Assembly (NCBI GenBank): GCA_003550325.1
Contig: QKWP01000785.1
Location: forward strand, 8,297-72,296
DNA from: Gigaspora rosea
Lineage: Eukaryota > Glomeromycota > Glomeromycetes > Diversisporales > Gigasporaceae
Direction of reading: 5' to 3'
DNA: 64,000 nt
Shown here: positions 34,627 through 46,481 of the stretch, in pieces
How the letters are laid out: every line of letters begins with the position of its first letter
How positions within the stretch are numbered: position 1 is the stretch's first letter
Program-made: the position numbers and the translations under genes
Notes under the pieces: model-generated
The model's input: only the letters and a program-made list of their open reading frames with translations
What the model was told of the DNA's origin: nothing
Database searches by the model: none

Positions 34627-35985
34627 ATGACATCTAATAATCCATCAGAATATGTTGATGTCGATGATACTGAAACAACTGGTGTAATGGGCACAACTGG
34701 GCTTTCCTGCCCAATGGATAATATGGGTCTTTGTGACCTTGATGCTAATGAAACTACTGACGCTCCTTGTGATAATACTAATTCTGCTATTGCTATCTCT
34801 ACAGTCAACCCTAGTAATAAAAAGTGTAAGCAAAGGGAAAATCATAATGTTCCTGCAAATAATTTAAGGAAACCGTTGGTCACTTCGGAACCTTCTTCTG
34901 GATACATGAAAAATCTCGCGAATATCTAGAAGATATGACTTCAGATCAGTATAAGCTCTTTCATATATATATAAATATTTTATTAAATATTATCATTACC
35001 TTATCTATTAATTATCATTATTAATTATTTTTATGCGCTTGGCGTCGACCTTGCGCAACTTTCTTTTTACATTATGTATCTTGATTTTTTATTATGCAAA
35101 TTGACTTTCATTTATAATTGAAAAATGTTGATCACATCGAAATTTACCAGAATTTAATAAAAAATCTTTTTTCATTTTGGGGTCGTATCCGCCCTTTCTA
35201 CTACAAACCCCCCATTTTAGGGGGTTGCTTATTTTTGGGAATATACAGTACCAATAATAGAAGCCTTATTGAACTTACTCCTAAGATGAATTTTGACGAT
35301 TTTAAAGCTGATATTAAAGAAATAATTAATGATAGAGATTTCCATTTTGAAGAATATTCTAAAACAGATATAAAACGAACATTGTCAAAAAAATGTCTAA
35401 AAATACAACCCAAAAACAAGACAGATAATCATGTAATACATGTCTACGATAAGCCGTGAAGATCACAAAGAGTAAGTAAACATTTTGGCATTCCTTTTTT
35501 TTTATAGGATGCTTCAGGCACTATTTTCATTTTTTATTTTATTTGATAATAGATTAGAAAGATTCTGCGACTGGCCGATAAAATGGGTGAAAAGATTTCT
35601 TATGTAAAATGTTCAAGAAAGCAGTGGTACAGTGACATAAATTGGGCTGATAAAACAAAACCCCAATCAATGCACCTGAGTGGACAATTTCTGCTAATTA
35701 CTATTTGAAAGAAGATGAAGAAGTAACTCCAAGTTGTAGTAATAACAATAATAGAGATGGAAATAATAGTAAAAGTAATGGTAGAAGTAATAGTGGAAGT
35801 AATGTGGAAGTAATAGTGGAAGTAACAATAACAGAAATGGAAGAACTAGTAATTCTGGTTATACTAGTGATGAAAATTATTATAAATTATGTGATGATCG
35901 CAATGACAATTCCGAGGCGGTGCAGAGAAATAACAAAGCCCAAAATAATTCCAAGAGCAGTTCCAGTGAATAATTTCAGATAAAT
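34627..35985 (+). CDS. Unrecognised fragmentary gene
   Basis: Three plus-strand coding-like segments: 34627-34929 (acidic, Thr/Asn-rich: VDVDDTETTGVMGTTG), 35118-35459 (FDDFKADIKEI, RDFHFEEYS, KKCLKIQPKN) and about 35550-35985 (DKMGEKISYVKCSRKQWYS, then a low-complexity Asn/Ser-rich stretch built of 9-base repeats at 35740-35860). Composition suggests real coding DNA, and AT-rich gaps could be introns, but the splice sites were not resolved and no domain is recognised. It may be a transposon-carried or lineage-specific family. Confidence 0.35.
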
Positions 35986-36299
35986 AATGAAATTTGAATC
36001 TTTTCATTGTAATTTTATTTATTTTATTAATTTTTTTCATATAGAGTTGGCGTTTCTTCATAAAGCAGAAATTTTTCATAATGAACTCAATAATTCGTTC
36101 GAGCAAATATTTAATTTTTAAAATTTTCAATTATAGCTTTTGACGTGCATCAAGCTTTTATATTAGCAAAAACAATATGTATTATAATTATAGTATATAG
36201 TAAACAATGTATTATCACTGTAATAATTGATTTCAATTGAATACGTATAAATAAATAAACTATTAAATAGTCCTACCGAACATGTTAATATGCTTATTA

Positions 36300-36905
36300 A
36301 AAAAACCTGAAGCGTATCCAGTTTTCTTGCTACATATAGAAAAATAATACATCAATCAGATTTATTTAAAATGCAAATCGGGTAACTGATAATTCTATAG
36401 AAGAAATCTTAAATATTACTAAAAAGTCTCGCATTTGCTCTCTGTTGTCTTGCTATATAGAAAAATAATACATCAATTGGATATATTTAAAATACAAATC
36501 AGTAACCGATAATTCTATGGAATAAATCTTAATGATTACAGAAAAGTCTTGTATTTGCTCCCTGTTTTCTTGCTACATAGAGAAAATAGTACATTGACTA
36601 TATTGATCTAAAGACAAGTTAAAAAACTGATAATTCTATGGAATAAATCTTAAAAATTACAGAAAAGTCTCATATATGCATCCAGTTTTCATGCAATATA
36701 GATAAAAATAATATAACAACTGGTGACAAATCGGGAAACCAATAGGACTATGAAAGTAATCATCAAGATTACCAAAATGTCTCTGGTTTTCATGCAAAAT
36801 AGAGAAAAATAATATATCTATAGTATTTAATTACAATGCATATCGGGTTACTGATAGGCTTTGGAAGGTAGCTTAAAGGTTGCTAAAAAGTCTTATATTT
36901 GGCCA
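36300..36905. repeat. Tandem array of ~120-bp units, about 5 copies
   Basis: Units contain CCTGTTTTCTTGCTACATAG, AGAAAAATAATACATC, AAATCGGGTAACTGATA and a final AAAAGTCT step. The AAATCGGGTA/GATAGG part is shared with the array at 25555-26040, so both may belong to related CACTA-type elements. Confidence 0.8.
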
Positions 36906-37159
36906 AAGATCTGTTTACAATCAGAGATGAATTGGATAATTTTAGGTTTTATTTACCAATAAACATGCATATTAATATGATTTAAAAATATGTGACCTAT
37001 CAGGAACCTGATTGTTATCTGATGTAGTTTCATTCGACCTGTGTTCATATACGAAAGAATTTAGAAAAACATTTATAAGCAGATATGGTGATGATAGGTG
37101 TCGCAAATTTTTTCACATTTTGTTATGCACGCAATAGTTTATAGAATCAATTTTTGAGA

Positions 37160-37459
37160 AAAGGTAGGCTGCGCTATTAAATGAATATCCAGATGCTACA
37201 AATTACCTGCATTGTCATCTTTATTAGTGTCGAGAAGCCTGAGCACTTTGTTACATGCACTGGGCATTTGACGCAGAAATACAAAATATACAGCATGTTG
37301 AATCCTACAAGAAATTATTAAGAACAATATTAATGGAAAATCATCACTTTTAGAACTTGAGCATGCAGTTGAAAAATTGTTAGTAAAAGAAAGCCAGTTC
37401 ATTAATTTTAATGAAACTATTCGTAAGCTGCCTGCAGTTACAATGAGGATTACTATGAC
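37160..37459 (+). pseudogene. MULE transposase remnant interrupted by a hAT
   Basis: Plus-strand pieces read YMHWAFDAEIQNIQHVESYK and EKLLVKESQFINFNETIRKL, matching the region around the catalytic Glu and following helices of Mutator-like transposases. Several stops and frame changes. The hAT at 37460 cuts it; the sequence after 39097 continues only briefly. Confidence 0.65.
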
Positions 37460-39089
37460 TAGTGTTTCGATCCGTAATCCGACAATTCAAATTGATCCGA
37501 TAATTCAGATTAAATGCGGATATCTGAATTTGTTAATTTTAACAGATATATCCTTAATAAATGTCGGATTAAGGATAAGGATTATACGATCCTAATCCTA
37601 GATGCGTAATATATATATTTGTGCATTTTTTCAAATGTGTAACCTGCTGATTGGATGTTCAAATATCAACTGCTTGGGTAACGTTTTAACTACATACACA
37701 TATAAGTAAAAAATCCACCGCAATATATGTTCAGGTAAAGAAAAGATAAATTTTTTTAGGTTTCGTTAGGTATTAGAGCAAGACAGATTTGCTGGCGTGA
37801 AAGATCGGGCTTAGTAGTTCAGGTTTGTTTTAGTAGTGAATATCACTTTTGCCCTATTCTGTTTACCATAATTTTTATGCATACAACATATACATTGTAT
37901 TAGAAATTTATGAATCAACTCAGTTGGTTAAAGTAATTCAAGTATGTTTATTTCTGATTCAACGAGAAAACTTTAATACACACATAGATAAATCTTTGGA
38001 TCGGTATACGTTTCTTCAAATATTATCATTCTGACGAATGGTCTGATTTAAAGTTAGTATTGCAAGAATTAGGTGTTGTGAATCAAACCCATAATCACAA
38101 ATTCAAGTACTGTACCTTATCTGAAATAAGCTATTCAGTTTACTATCGCATAATATTCTCGTCTTATATGAGTGTTGCCAAGAGAAAATGAGACAACGTG
38201 CTTCAAGTTTATTATTTATTATTTACAAGATTCAGCCCTTGAAAAGCCTGATAGTAACATATGATATTACAATCAGATCCTTCATGGGCTGAATCTGGTA
38301 AATAATGAATAAATAATAGATTTTGAAAGCCCAAAGTTTCATTTTCTCTTGGCAGCACTCGTGACGATAATCGTATTAGTTGATAAGTATAAAAATTGTT
38401 AGTGCTTGAAATAATTTATATATCGGCTGCCATAATTCAATTTATTAATGCTTACCTCTCATTTCATCCAATTCATGTTGATTTAAACAATAGGTTCATT
38501 TTTTTTGGCATCTTTCTTGCTCGCATTAATTTAATTAATGTCTTGGAATAAAATGAAATAAAAATAAATATAAAAAAAATAAATTACAAAATTTTTACTT
38601 AAATCCGTATGACCTTTTGGTAGTTTAATATACAGTGTCATCGCTTGATTGAGTAAAGCCAAAGATTATCTTTTATATTTATAAAACTGTCTGATTCAAC
38701 ATTAGCTTGAAAATTCTAAATCCGGATTAAACCTAAACATGATATATGTTAGAAAATTAAGCTTAATCGCGTTTTACAAAACTATACCAATACAGATTTT
38801 AAAATTGTCCCAATACCGATACAGTCTTATTTAATGCTAATCTTATCATTGTGTTTTTATATTGGTTGAGAATTGGCATTAGAGTAAGACTAACTTCGAT
38901 AAAACCCAATGGTGTTATTAGAAAACAATCTTTGGCTTATATAAGGTTTTTTTTTTGAGAATTTCTATAATTGAATTCGGATTAATCCGAATTATTAATC
39001 CGAATTTGAAATTCGAATTATAACCGAATATGTTGGGAAAAATCTGAATTTAATCCGAATGGCTTTTTCAAAATAGGATCGAAACACTA
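37460..39089. mobile_element. Non-autonomous hAT element with ATCCGAAT-rich ends, 1.6 kb
   Basis: Ends TAGTGTTTCGATCC and inverse; flanks actatgac (37452-37459) and accatgac (39090-39097) match 7 of 8. Subterminal regions (37470-37600, 38960-39070) are dense in ATCCGAAT/AATCCGA words. The interior shows a loose inverted repeat around CTTTGGGCTTTCA (38180-38360) and no transposase. Confidence 0.88.
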
Positions 39090-39239
39090 ACCATGACTAT
39101 TACTTTCAAAAAGTTGATGTATCATGCCAATATTATTTAGTAAATTAGAAATATAGCAAAAATATTACAAACAAATATTGAAAACTTGTAAAAACTGGCA
39201 AAAACTTGTGTAAATCAATAAGATATTATGATTAATTAA

Positions 39240-39779
39240 TGTCGCAGATTATCGTAAAATCGGATTATCGTGAAATCTACGTGATCTCTATATCACTAAA
39301 ATTTCTGATAATCGTGTAAATAATCGATCTAATTGATCTATACTATGTAATCAAAGTCGGTATACCTATATACTGCATAAATCGCATTCTTGATATCTAT
39401 ATATAAAAGACCTTCTAACTGTATCAAAAAGGTGATCCTAACCCTAACCCTAATCCTAACTACAAGGAAAAAGTCTATAAACCACTAACAAAAAAAAATT
39501 TTGCCTCGTGCTTAGAGTTAGGGTTAGGGTTAGGGTCACCTTTTTGATATAGTTAGAAGGTCTTTTATTTATATATTTCAAGAATGCGATTTATAGCATA
39601 TAGTCATATATTGAATTAACTCTCAATAGTCTCCTGGTTATAGCATTCAATTGTTTTGATTTTGTAGTGTAAATCGATTAGATTGATTGTTTACACAATT
39701 TTTGGAAATTTTAGAAAATTTAATAATAAGAAGATCAAGTGATTTTTACGATAATCTGATTACATGATTATCCGCGACA
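39240..39779. mobile_element. MITE of the TGTCGCGGAT family with telomere-like core
   Basis: Ends TGTCGCAGATTATCGTAAAA and inverse of TGTCGCGGATAATCATGTAA, with repeated ATCGTGAAATC words. The core is a large inverted repeat holding CCCTAACCCTAA and its inverse. A shorter relative is at 54579-54806. Confidence 0.75.
39430..39532. repeat. Inverted telomere-like blocks
   Basis: CCTAACCCTAACCCTAATCC on the left and TTAGGGTTAGGGTTAGGG on the right, facing each other within the MITE. The unit equals the common fungal telomere repeat but these blocks are short, internal and paired as arms of a MITE. Confidence 0.85.
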
Positions 39780-40184
39780 ATTAATATTAATATTCACATA
39801 ATTATGCTTTTTGCAAATTTTTTAACTGTTTTACAGGTTTTTGCAAGGTTTCACAAAGTTTGCAATTTATTATAAAATTTTATATTTTTTTTTATATATT
39901 ATATTTTAAATTTTTAATTAATATTATATATTTTTATTATATATTATTATATATTATCATACATTTTTTACAAAAAAAAATAAAAAAATAAAACAAAAAA
40001 AAAATAAAACTAAAAAAAAATATTAAAAAAATAGTAATATTTTAAATACTTTAGCACTTCATTATATCTAATTCCATAAAAATACTAGCCCAACATATTT
40101 ATTTTCTCATTCTGCAGTTAGCTAAACTAGTTAGCTATTATTTCTTTTTTTTTGTTTTAACTATTATATTCGCCTATATTTGCT

Positions 40185-41000
40185 ACTTCTTGCAAAGTGC
40201 AGAGAAGTTAGAGTTGGTGTTCTTGTAAAGTGCCAAAAAAGTTAGGTTGTTTTCTTGCAAATTTCAAAGAAAATCAGGAATAAATAAAATAAAATAAAAT
40301 TAAAAAAATAAATAATAAAAAACAAACAAAAAACAAAACTGTAAGCAAACTAAATAAAAAAATAAATGAAGCACCAAATCTCTATTTTTTTGAAGTAAGA
40401 GTTTGTGTTCTTGCAATTCAGAAATTGTCAAAATCACAGGTTCACAAAGTGCCAGAATAAATAAAAAAATAAAAATTAAAGAAATAAGTAAAAAGAAAAC
40501 AACCAAAATAAATGAAAATATAAACAAACTAAATAAAAAAAATGAAAACCCAAATCTCCATTTCTCTGAAATAGATCATAAAAGAAATTGCTAAAATCAA
40601 GTTGTATATATTCTTGCTAAGTTCCAGAAAATCTAGTTTGCTTGCAAAGTATCAAAAAAGTCAATACTATTTTTCTCGAATAAAATAAATTAATAAAAAA
40701 AATAAAAAAAACAAAAAACAAAAACAAAAAGAACAAAAAACATCAAATGAAAAAAATAATGAAGCACTAACAAAATCTTTATTTTTCTAAAGAAGCATTT
40801 TTGAAAATTTAAAAATTGCTTGGTGAAATCAGTTATATAGGGTGGAGTCAATAGAAATGTGACAAATTTATTAGATAGATTTGTCCCATTTCTATTGACT
40901 TCATCCCATATGTTCTTGCAAAGTATTAGAAAGCTGGGTTGACTTGTACAAAGTGTTAAAAAGTTATTGGATTTCTTGCAAAGTGCCAAAATGTTAAAGT
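40185..41000 (-). pseudogene. Ghost of LRR-coding repeats in simple-sequence DNA
   Basis: The plus-strand words TTCTTGCAAAGTGC and AAGTTAGAGTTGGTGTTCTT recur at 40188-40270, 40405-40450, 40605-40665 and 40910-41000. They resemble the antisense of the KNTTLTSL/ALCK step in the LRR genes here. No frame remains and the spacing is filled with AAATAAAA repeats. It could be an old LRR gene eroded by simple-sequence expansion, or an unrelated repeat that resembles it. Confidence 0.35.
40835..40911. mobile_element. 77-bp palindromic MITE
   Basis: ATATAGGGTGGAGTCAATAG and a near-perfect inverse with a short centre. Tiny foldback element inside the repeats of 40185-41000. Confidence 0.65.
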
Positions 41001-41329
41001 TGGTGTTTTTGTAGAAATAAAATAAAAAAAAATTAAAAAATAATAAATAAATAAAAAAACAAAATAAAACTAAAAAAAAAGAAATAATACCAAAAAAAAA
41101 ACAAACTGAAAATGAAAAAACAATGTAAAATTAATAAATTTGCTAACAAATAACCTAGATAAATAATAGTAACCCAGCAGGTAATAAATACAAAAATTGG
41201 AAAAATACAAAAATTAGTGTAAAACATTTTAAGTTTTTTTTACATTTTATACTATATATATTTATAATATATAGCAAATTATGCATTGAACAGGCTTAAT
41301 AAATTTTAACCTTTTTTTTTTGTATTTTT

Positions 41330-41690
41330 ACAGTTCATAAAAAAAATTGTAAATTTATATAAAATTTTTATGTAAATTTACAATTTTTTTACAGTATATA
41401 AAAAAATTGATTTTTTTTATCCACTACAAAAAAATTGTAAATTTATATAAAAATTTTGTGTAAATTTATGATTTTTTTACACATTATAAGAAAATTGTAA
41501 TTTTATATAAAAATTTTATATAAATTTATGATTTTCTTATGCACTATAAGAAAATTATAAATTTGTATAAAAATTTTATGTAAATTTACAATTTTATTAT
41601 ACACTGTAAGACTTACATAGTTTTATACTAAATTTTATATAAGTTTACAATTTTTTACATGCTATAAAAACCTACGAAAGTTTATGCATA
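41330..41690. repeat. Palindromic AT tandem array
   Basis: About five units of 70-80 bases, each an inverted repeat of ATTGTAAATTTATATAAAA, spaced by ACACTATAAGAA. Cruciform-prone simple DNA. Confidence 0.75.
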
Positions 41691-42026
41691 TATATTTTTG
41701 CTGATGTATATAATCACAACGTCATACAATCATATTAATTTTTGAGACAATTTATTAAAAAACTTGTAAAAAATCTTCTATATAATCACACTCTTTTATA
41801 ATCACCAATTTTCTTAATACAAACTGTGATTATAGAGAAAGAAGACTATATTTTTAAAAAAAAAACAAAAAAAAAACAAGTTATCTATATCTAGTATACT
41901 GTATATTGTGAATTTTTATATTTATTTACCTTATTTAAAAAAAATAGATTATGAGAAGATCGATATAAATTATTATCTAAAGGCTTTTTAATTCAAAATT
42001 ATATATCATTTAATGCAAATAGGAAA

Positions 42027-42205
42027 GTTGCATCTAAAATAGCCCCTTATTTAAAGTAGCCCTTTATTTAAAGTAGCACCCAACTAAAAACTAAAATTAA
42101 GTCACTAAAATTAGATCTTTGTGCATTAAGTCATAATTTTAGTTAAAGTGCTACTTTAAATATATAAAATAGCTACTTTAGATAGAGGGCTACTTTAGAT
42201 ACAAC
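42027..42205. mobile_element. 179-bp MITE, TCTAAAGTAGC family
   Basis: Ends GTTGCATCTAAAATAGCCCC and inverse of GTTGTATCTAAAGTAGCCCT; the word TTTAAAGTAGC repeats inside both ends. Target duplication unclear. Confidence 0.7.
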
Positions 42206-43190
42206 AGAAATATCATGAAAATGTACAAAATTTTGGTTCTAAAAAAACAGTTATGAACCAATCAAAAATTTGCATTCCAGAATGGATATCTATTTTTGGT
42301 AATACTCCAACTATAATTAGAATGAGGTAAGAATTTATACAAAATGAATATAAAAGTAATATTTATTATTATATAAAAATAAGTATTTAACTATTAAGCA
42401 ATTTTAAATTCTTAACAAACCAAATAATTAAAAAATTTAAACTTGATTAAATGGTATTAAACTTTTTTAAAAAACTTTCAAATAATTATCTTGGAACTTC
42501 TTAATGACAAGGAGGATTTTAACAAGTTATCAATATTAGTGAATCTTCAAATACAAGATATTCAGAGCACATTCAGCAATTTTAAGATATATTTTCATTA
42601 TGAATTAAATAATATCAGTAGAGAACAATTAATTTAAAAAATGTTACTATTCAGCAATTTGAAATTATTATCAAGTACATTATTCTATATGATATACTAT
42701 GATTTTTATATTATATTGCGAGAAATTAATTTAAATATACATAAATTTTTATACAAAGATATATTTACAGAGGAGTAACCTTGTTCAAAAACATGATGCA
42801 TCATTTATTTTTGTGCTTATGCATATTGCTTATAAATTTCTTTTGAATTAATTGGCCAAACAACTTCAAACTTATTTAATTGGAAAGGAAGCTCATTGGT
42901 TTTATTTACATTTTAATCATATTTATGAAAAAAGTTTTCAAAATAATAAACTTCAAGATTTACAAAATTACTTAATAGAGAAAATTTTATTTATTTAATA
43001 ATTTGCAAAGTTGAAGAAAATTTTATTTTGTGAAGATATTAAAAAATGTAATAATTAGTAAAGTATTTTTTATTTAAAAATATATAATAATTACTAAATT
43101 ATTTTTTACTTAATAATTAGGCCATTTCAATTTAATTCTTTGTTTAATATAATAAATTCAAAATTTTTTAGAAAGTGGAATTTAAACAAC
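42206..43190. other. AT-rich DNA, no gene
   Basis: No domain sense in any frame. A coding-looking scrap (NQSKICIPEWISIFGNTP near 42255-42310) is too short to name. A TCCAGTTTGAGTCTGGTC-rich patch follows at 43195-43310 and may be one end of an unpaired hAT-type element. Confidence 0.4.
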
Positions 43191-43539
43191 ATATGATTAG
43201 GTTCAGTTTGGGTTTGGCCAGGATTGGAATAGGTCCAGTTTGAGTCTGGTCTACCAGGATTGGACCAGACTAAGACTCTAAATTTTATGCAAACTGGTTT
43301 GTGTCTAAATATACTTATATATATTTTTTGGTGTTAACAAGTTTACTTAGTGCATGAAGTTAGAATTAATTAGTAAAATTTTATAAATTATAAGATTTTA
43401 TTAATAAAATTTATAAACTCTTATAATACACAAATTTTTATTAATTAATTCTAACTTTATGCACTAAGTAAACATGTTCAGTATCTAAAAATACAACAAA
43501 TTGGCAAAATTATTTTTATTTTAGAATTTAATATTTCTG

Positions 43540-43862
43540 CGCATGTGCACTGTAGCACACCTCAGATGATTTGGTGTAATGTGAAATCAAAACAACCAAA
43601 ATAACTCATTTTTTTGTTAGTTAGAGTTAGGGTGAGGTTAGAGTAGTGTGTAGGCAAAAAAAGGGTTTTTATAGTAAAATTTTGCAAAAAATTTTTTTGT
43701 TAGAGCACAAAGAGTGGTTTTATAAGCAAAATTATGAGCCACAGGCGATTTTTTAAAAGATTGCTATTTTTTTTGATTTTACATTACACATAATTCTACG
43801 ATTTGATTGGTTTATCAAATGGGTACATTAAATGCATATGTGCTAAATTACATAAACCTTTA
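43540..43862. mobile_element. MITE inserted in the first P2 palindrome
   Basis: It interrupts P2 between TTTTATTTTA and its continuation TTTATTTTATTT. Inner inverted motifs GTGTAATGTGAAATCAAAA and inverse of GTGTAATGTAAAATCAAAA, with GCGCATGTGCA/GCACATATGCA nearer the ends. Contains GTTAGGGTGAGGTTAG, another telomere-like trace. Exact boundaries uncertain. Confidence 0.6.
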
Positions 43863-44479
43863 TTTTATTTAAAATTTGAAGAATAGATGCATAATTTTAG
43901 ATTTTTGATCAAAAAAGTTAACTTTAAGTATTTTTTTCAACTTTTAAGCAAAATAAAAACAATTCTGCCAATTTAATGTATTTTTAGATTCTAAATAAGT
44001 TTATTTAGTGCATGGGGTTAGAATTTATTAGTAAAATTTTGTGAATTATAAAATTTTATAAAATTTTATTAATAAAATTCTATAAAATCTTATAATTCAC
44101 AAACTTTTACTAATTTAATTCTAATTTAATGCACTAAGTAAACTTGTACAGTATTTAAAAATATATTAAATCGGGAGAGTTATTTTTATTTTACTTGAAA
44201 TTTGGAGAATGGATACTAATTTTGGATTTTTGATTAAAAAAGTCGAATTTAAGTATCTTTTCTCCAAATTTCAAGTCAAATAAAAACAATACTGCCAATT
44301 TAATGTATTTTTAGGCTCTAAACAAGTTTACCTAGTGCAATAAGTTAGAATTAATTAGTAAAATATTGTGAATCATAAGATTTTATAGAATTTTATTAAT
44401 AAAATTCTATAAAATCTTATGATTTACAATATTTTACTAATTAATTCTAACTTATTGTACTAGGTAAACTTGTTTTTTC

Positions 44480-45540
44480 AGCATTCATGCTGCAACTTTA
44501 TTTATATACAATTTATAATACCAGTACAGCATGTATTGGTCAACTCTTTGTTGACTTCAAATTAAAGTACAATGCACTCAGGTGTTATTAGAGATTCTTA
44601 AATATGACCAGCTATATCAAACTATTTTCTCATCTTAACCCCTCATCTTGGTAAATTTAGAGTGTTCGAATTACTGATTGGAGTTTACTACCTATTATAA
44701 ATGCCTATTTTTTAACCCTCTTTTTCTAACTTCTCGAGTAGCAGGATTCTACTAGAATAAAAAACATGTAAAAATAATAAAAGGAAATACTAAAAGAAGG
44801 GAATAACTAAACTATCTAAATGACTAACCATAGTATAAGAAAGATAAAATATGAAAAAAAAGGTGGAGAAAGCAAAAAGTAAATAGCTATGATAGCACAT
44901 TTACATTTATGCCCAATGATAAAAATTATATAATACTGCACAAGGAATTGCCTTGCTAAAGTATTATATATATATAAAAAGAAAATTCTAGAATTTGTTT
45001 CCACAAATCTGCCTACTCCACTGTGCTACTTCTTATTACATGTCTGTTCCTGTTTATCAACTTGCATGCCTTCCTCCCAATTAGATTAGGAACAACAATG
45101 CTGATCTTTTGTAGAGAGTATGTTGAATTTCTCACTTTTAGACAAAAATTCCAGAAAAAAGAACTTCAAGCGAGAATTTGATAACAGGTATATGGTCTTT
45201 ATGTTCTTGTTACTAAATAACCTTAAGAAAAGTATTAAAAAACTCATTTTTAGATTCACTGCCTAGTCAGCTATATCACTTTCATTGGCGAAAGCAAAAC
45301 TTTCACCAGAATTTCTTGTACCAAGGGCACCTCTGCTAGTAATCTTGCACAACTAACGCTTCTGGCTTGCATGCTAAATATATAAAGCAAAACCAGAAAG
45401 AGTTGATCTTTATAAAAACCAGTATTATAGCTGCTTTATCAAAAAAAATTTTGTTTTTCTTTTGTTTAGAGATTTGGACAAGTGATAGTCAGAAAGAGTT
45501 AAATAAATTGTTTTTGCTAGTTAAACTTTTAGAGCCTAAA
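44480..45540. other. Unidentified DNA inside the palindrome array
   Basis: Slightly less AT-rich than its flanks (45000-45360). Frames at 44816-45004 and 45367-45558 lack recognisable domains. It may be a gene scrap captured between repeat units. Confidence 0.35.
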
Positions 45541-46481
45541 AATATATTAAATTGTTAGTATTGTTTTTATTTTACTTGAAATTTGGAGAAAAAAATGTTT
45601 AAATTTGACTTTTTTGATCAAAAATCCAAAATTATATATCTATTCTCCAACTTTCAAGGAAAATCTACTAATTTGATGTATTTTTAAGTGCTGAACAAGT
45701 TTATTTAGTGCATAAAGTTAGAATTAATTAATAAAAATTTGTGTATTATAAGATTTTATAAGATTTTATTAATAAAATTCTATAAAATCTTATAATTCAT
45801 AAAATTTTACTAATTAATTTAACTAACTTATATAATGTTCCTAGGTTTAGCATAACTGCATCACGCAGCTACTCTAATTTGGTGATCATTCTGTATAAGT
45901 TTATTTTAGTAATATGAAAAGTGAAATTTGAATCTAAGTATTATATATATATATATTGTTTAACTTTAAATTGGAGTAGTCTTAGCAAGATATTAATTTG
46001 TATAAAATTAGAAAAAATATTAATTTATATAATAATATATTAAAAAACAATAAAAAATTCAAGAATTCAGCCCAAAGTTATATTAAATGCGTTTGTTATA
46101 AAGCAAAAATTGAAATAAATTTACATACCAGAGGATTTGGTCAAAACCTGTATATAAGCATTATTCTTTTATGGTAAATTTAAATTCATCATTTTCATTA
46201 ACTCCCTCAGGATTTAATCTATTATTCACCAGCTGGGTATTAGATCTAAAAATTTAGAATTTTTTTTTCTGATAAAATATTAATAATTTTTTATAACTTC
46301 AAAACCAAAATGTTTGTGACCATTAACAAAGCCTAGGCCAAAAAGAATAATTAGCCTAGAACTGGTCCCAATGATCTAGCACCAACTGGCTTCAATAATT
46401 CTAATTACTAGCAAATCCAACAAAATAAAAATGATTTAACTACAAAATTAACATTTTAAGATGAGATTATTTACTTATTAA

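Larger units (their letters stand above)
43336..45834. repeat. Array of two alternating palindromes
   Basis: Palindrome P1 (ACAAGTTTACTTAGTGCA outwards to AATTAGTAAAAT and back, ~145-155 bp) occurs at 43336-43479, 43994-44147, 44321-44473 and 45694-45834. Palindrome P2 (AAATTGGCAGAATTGTTTTT outwards to TTTTGATCAAAA and back, ~160 bp) fills the gaps at 43488-43990 (split by a MITE), 44150-44318 and 45545-45690. The order P1-P2-P1-P2-P1 makes a ~310-bp higher-order repeat, interrupted by 1.07 kb of other DNA at 44475-45545. Confidence 0.8.

Noticed and set aside
39430-39532. A chromosome end or internal telomere
   Set aside because: The blocks are short, inverted and confined to a MITE; unrelated unique DNA continues on both sides.
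43195-43310. Complete hAT element with TCCAGTTTGAGTCTGGTC words
   Set aside because: Word-rich patch resembles a hAT end but no opposite end or 8-bp duplication could be paired.
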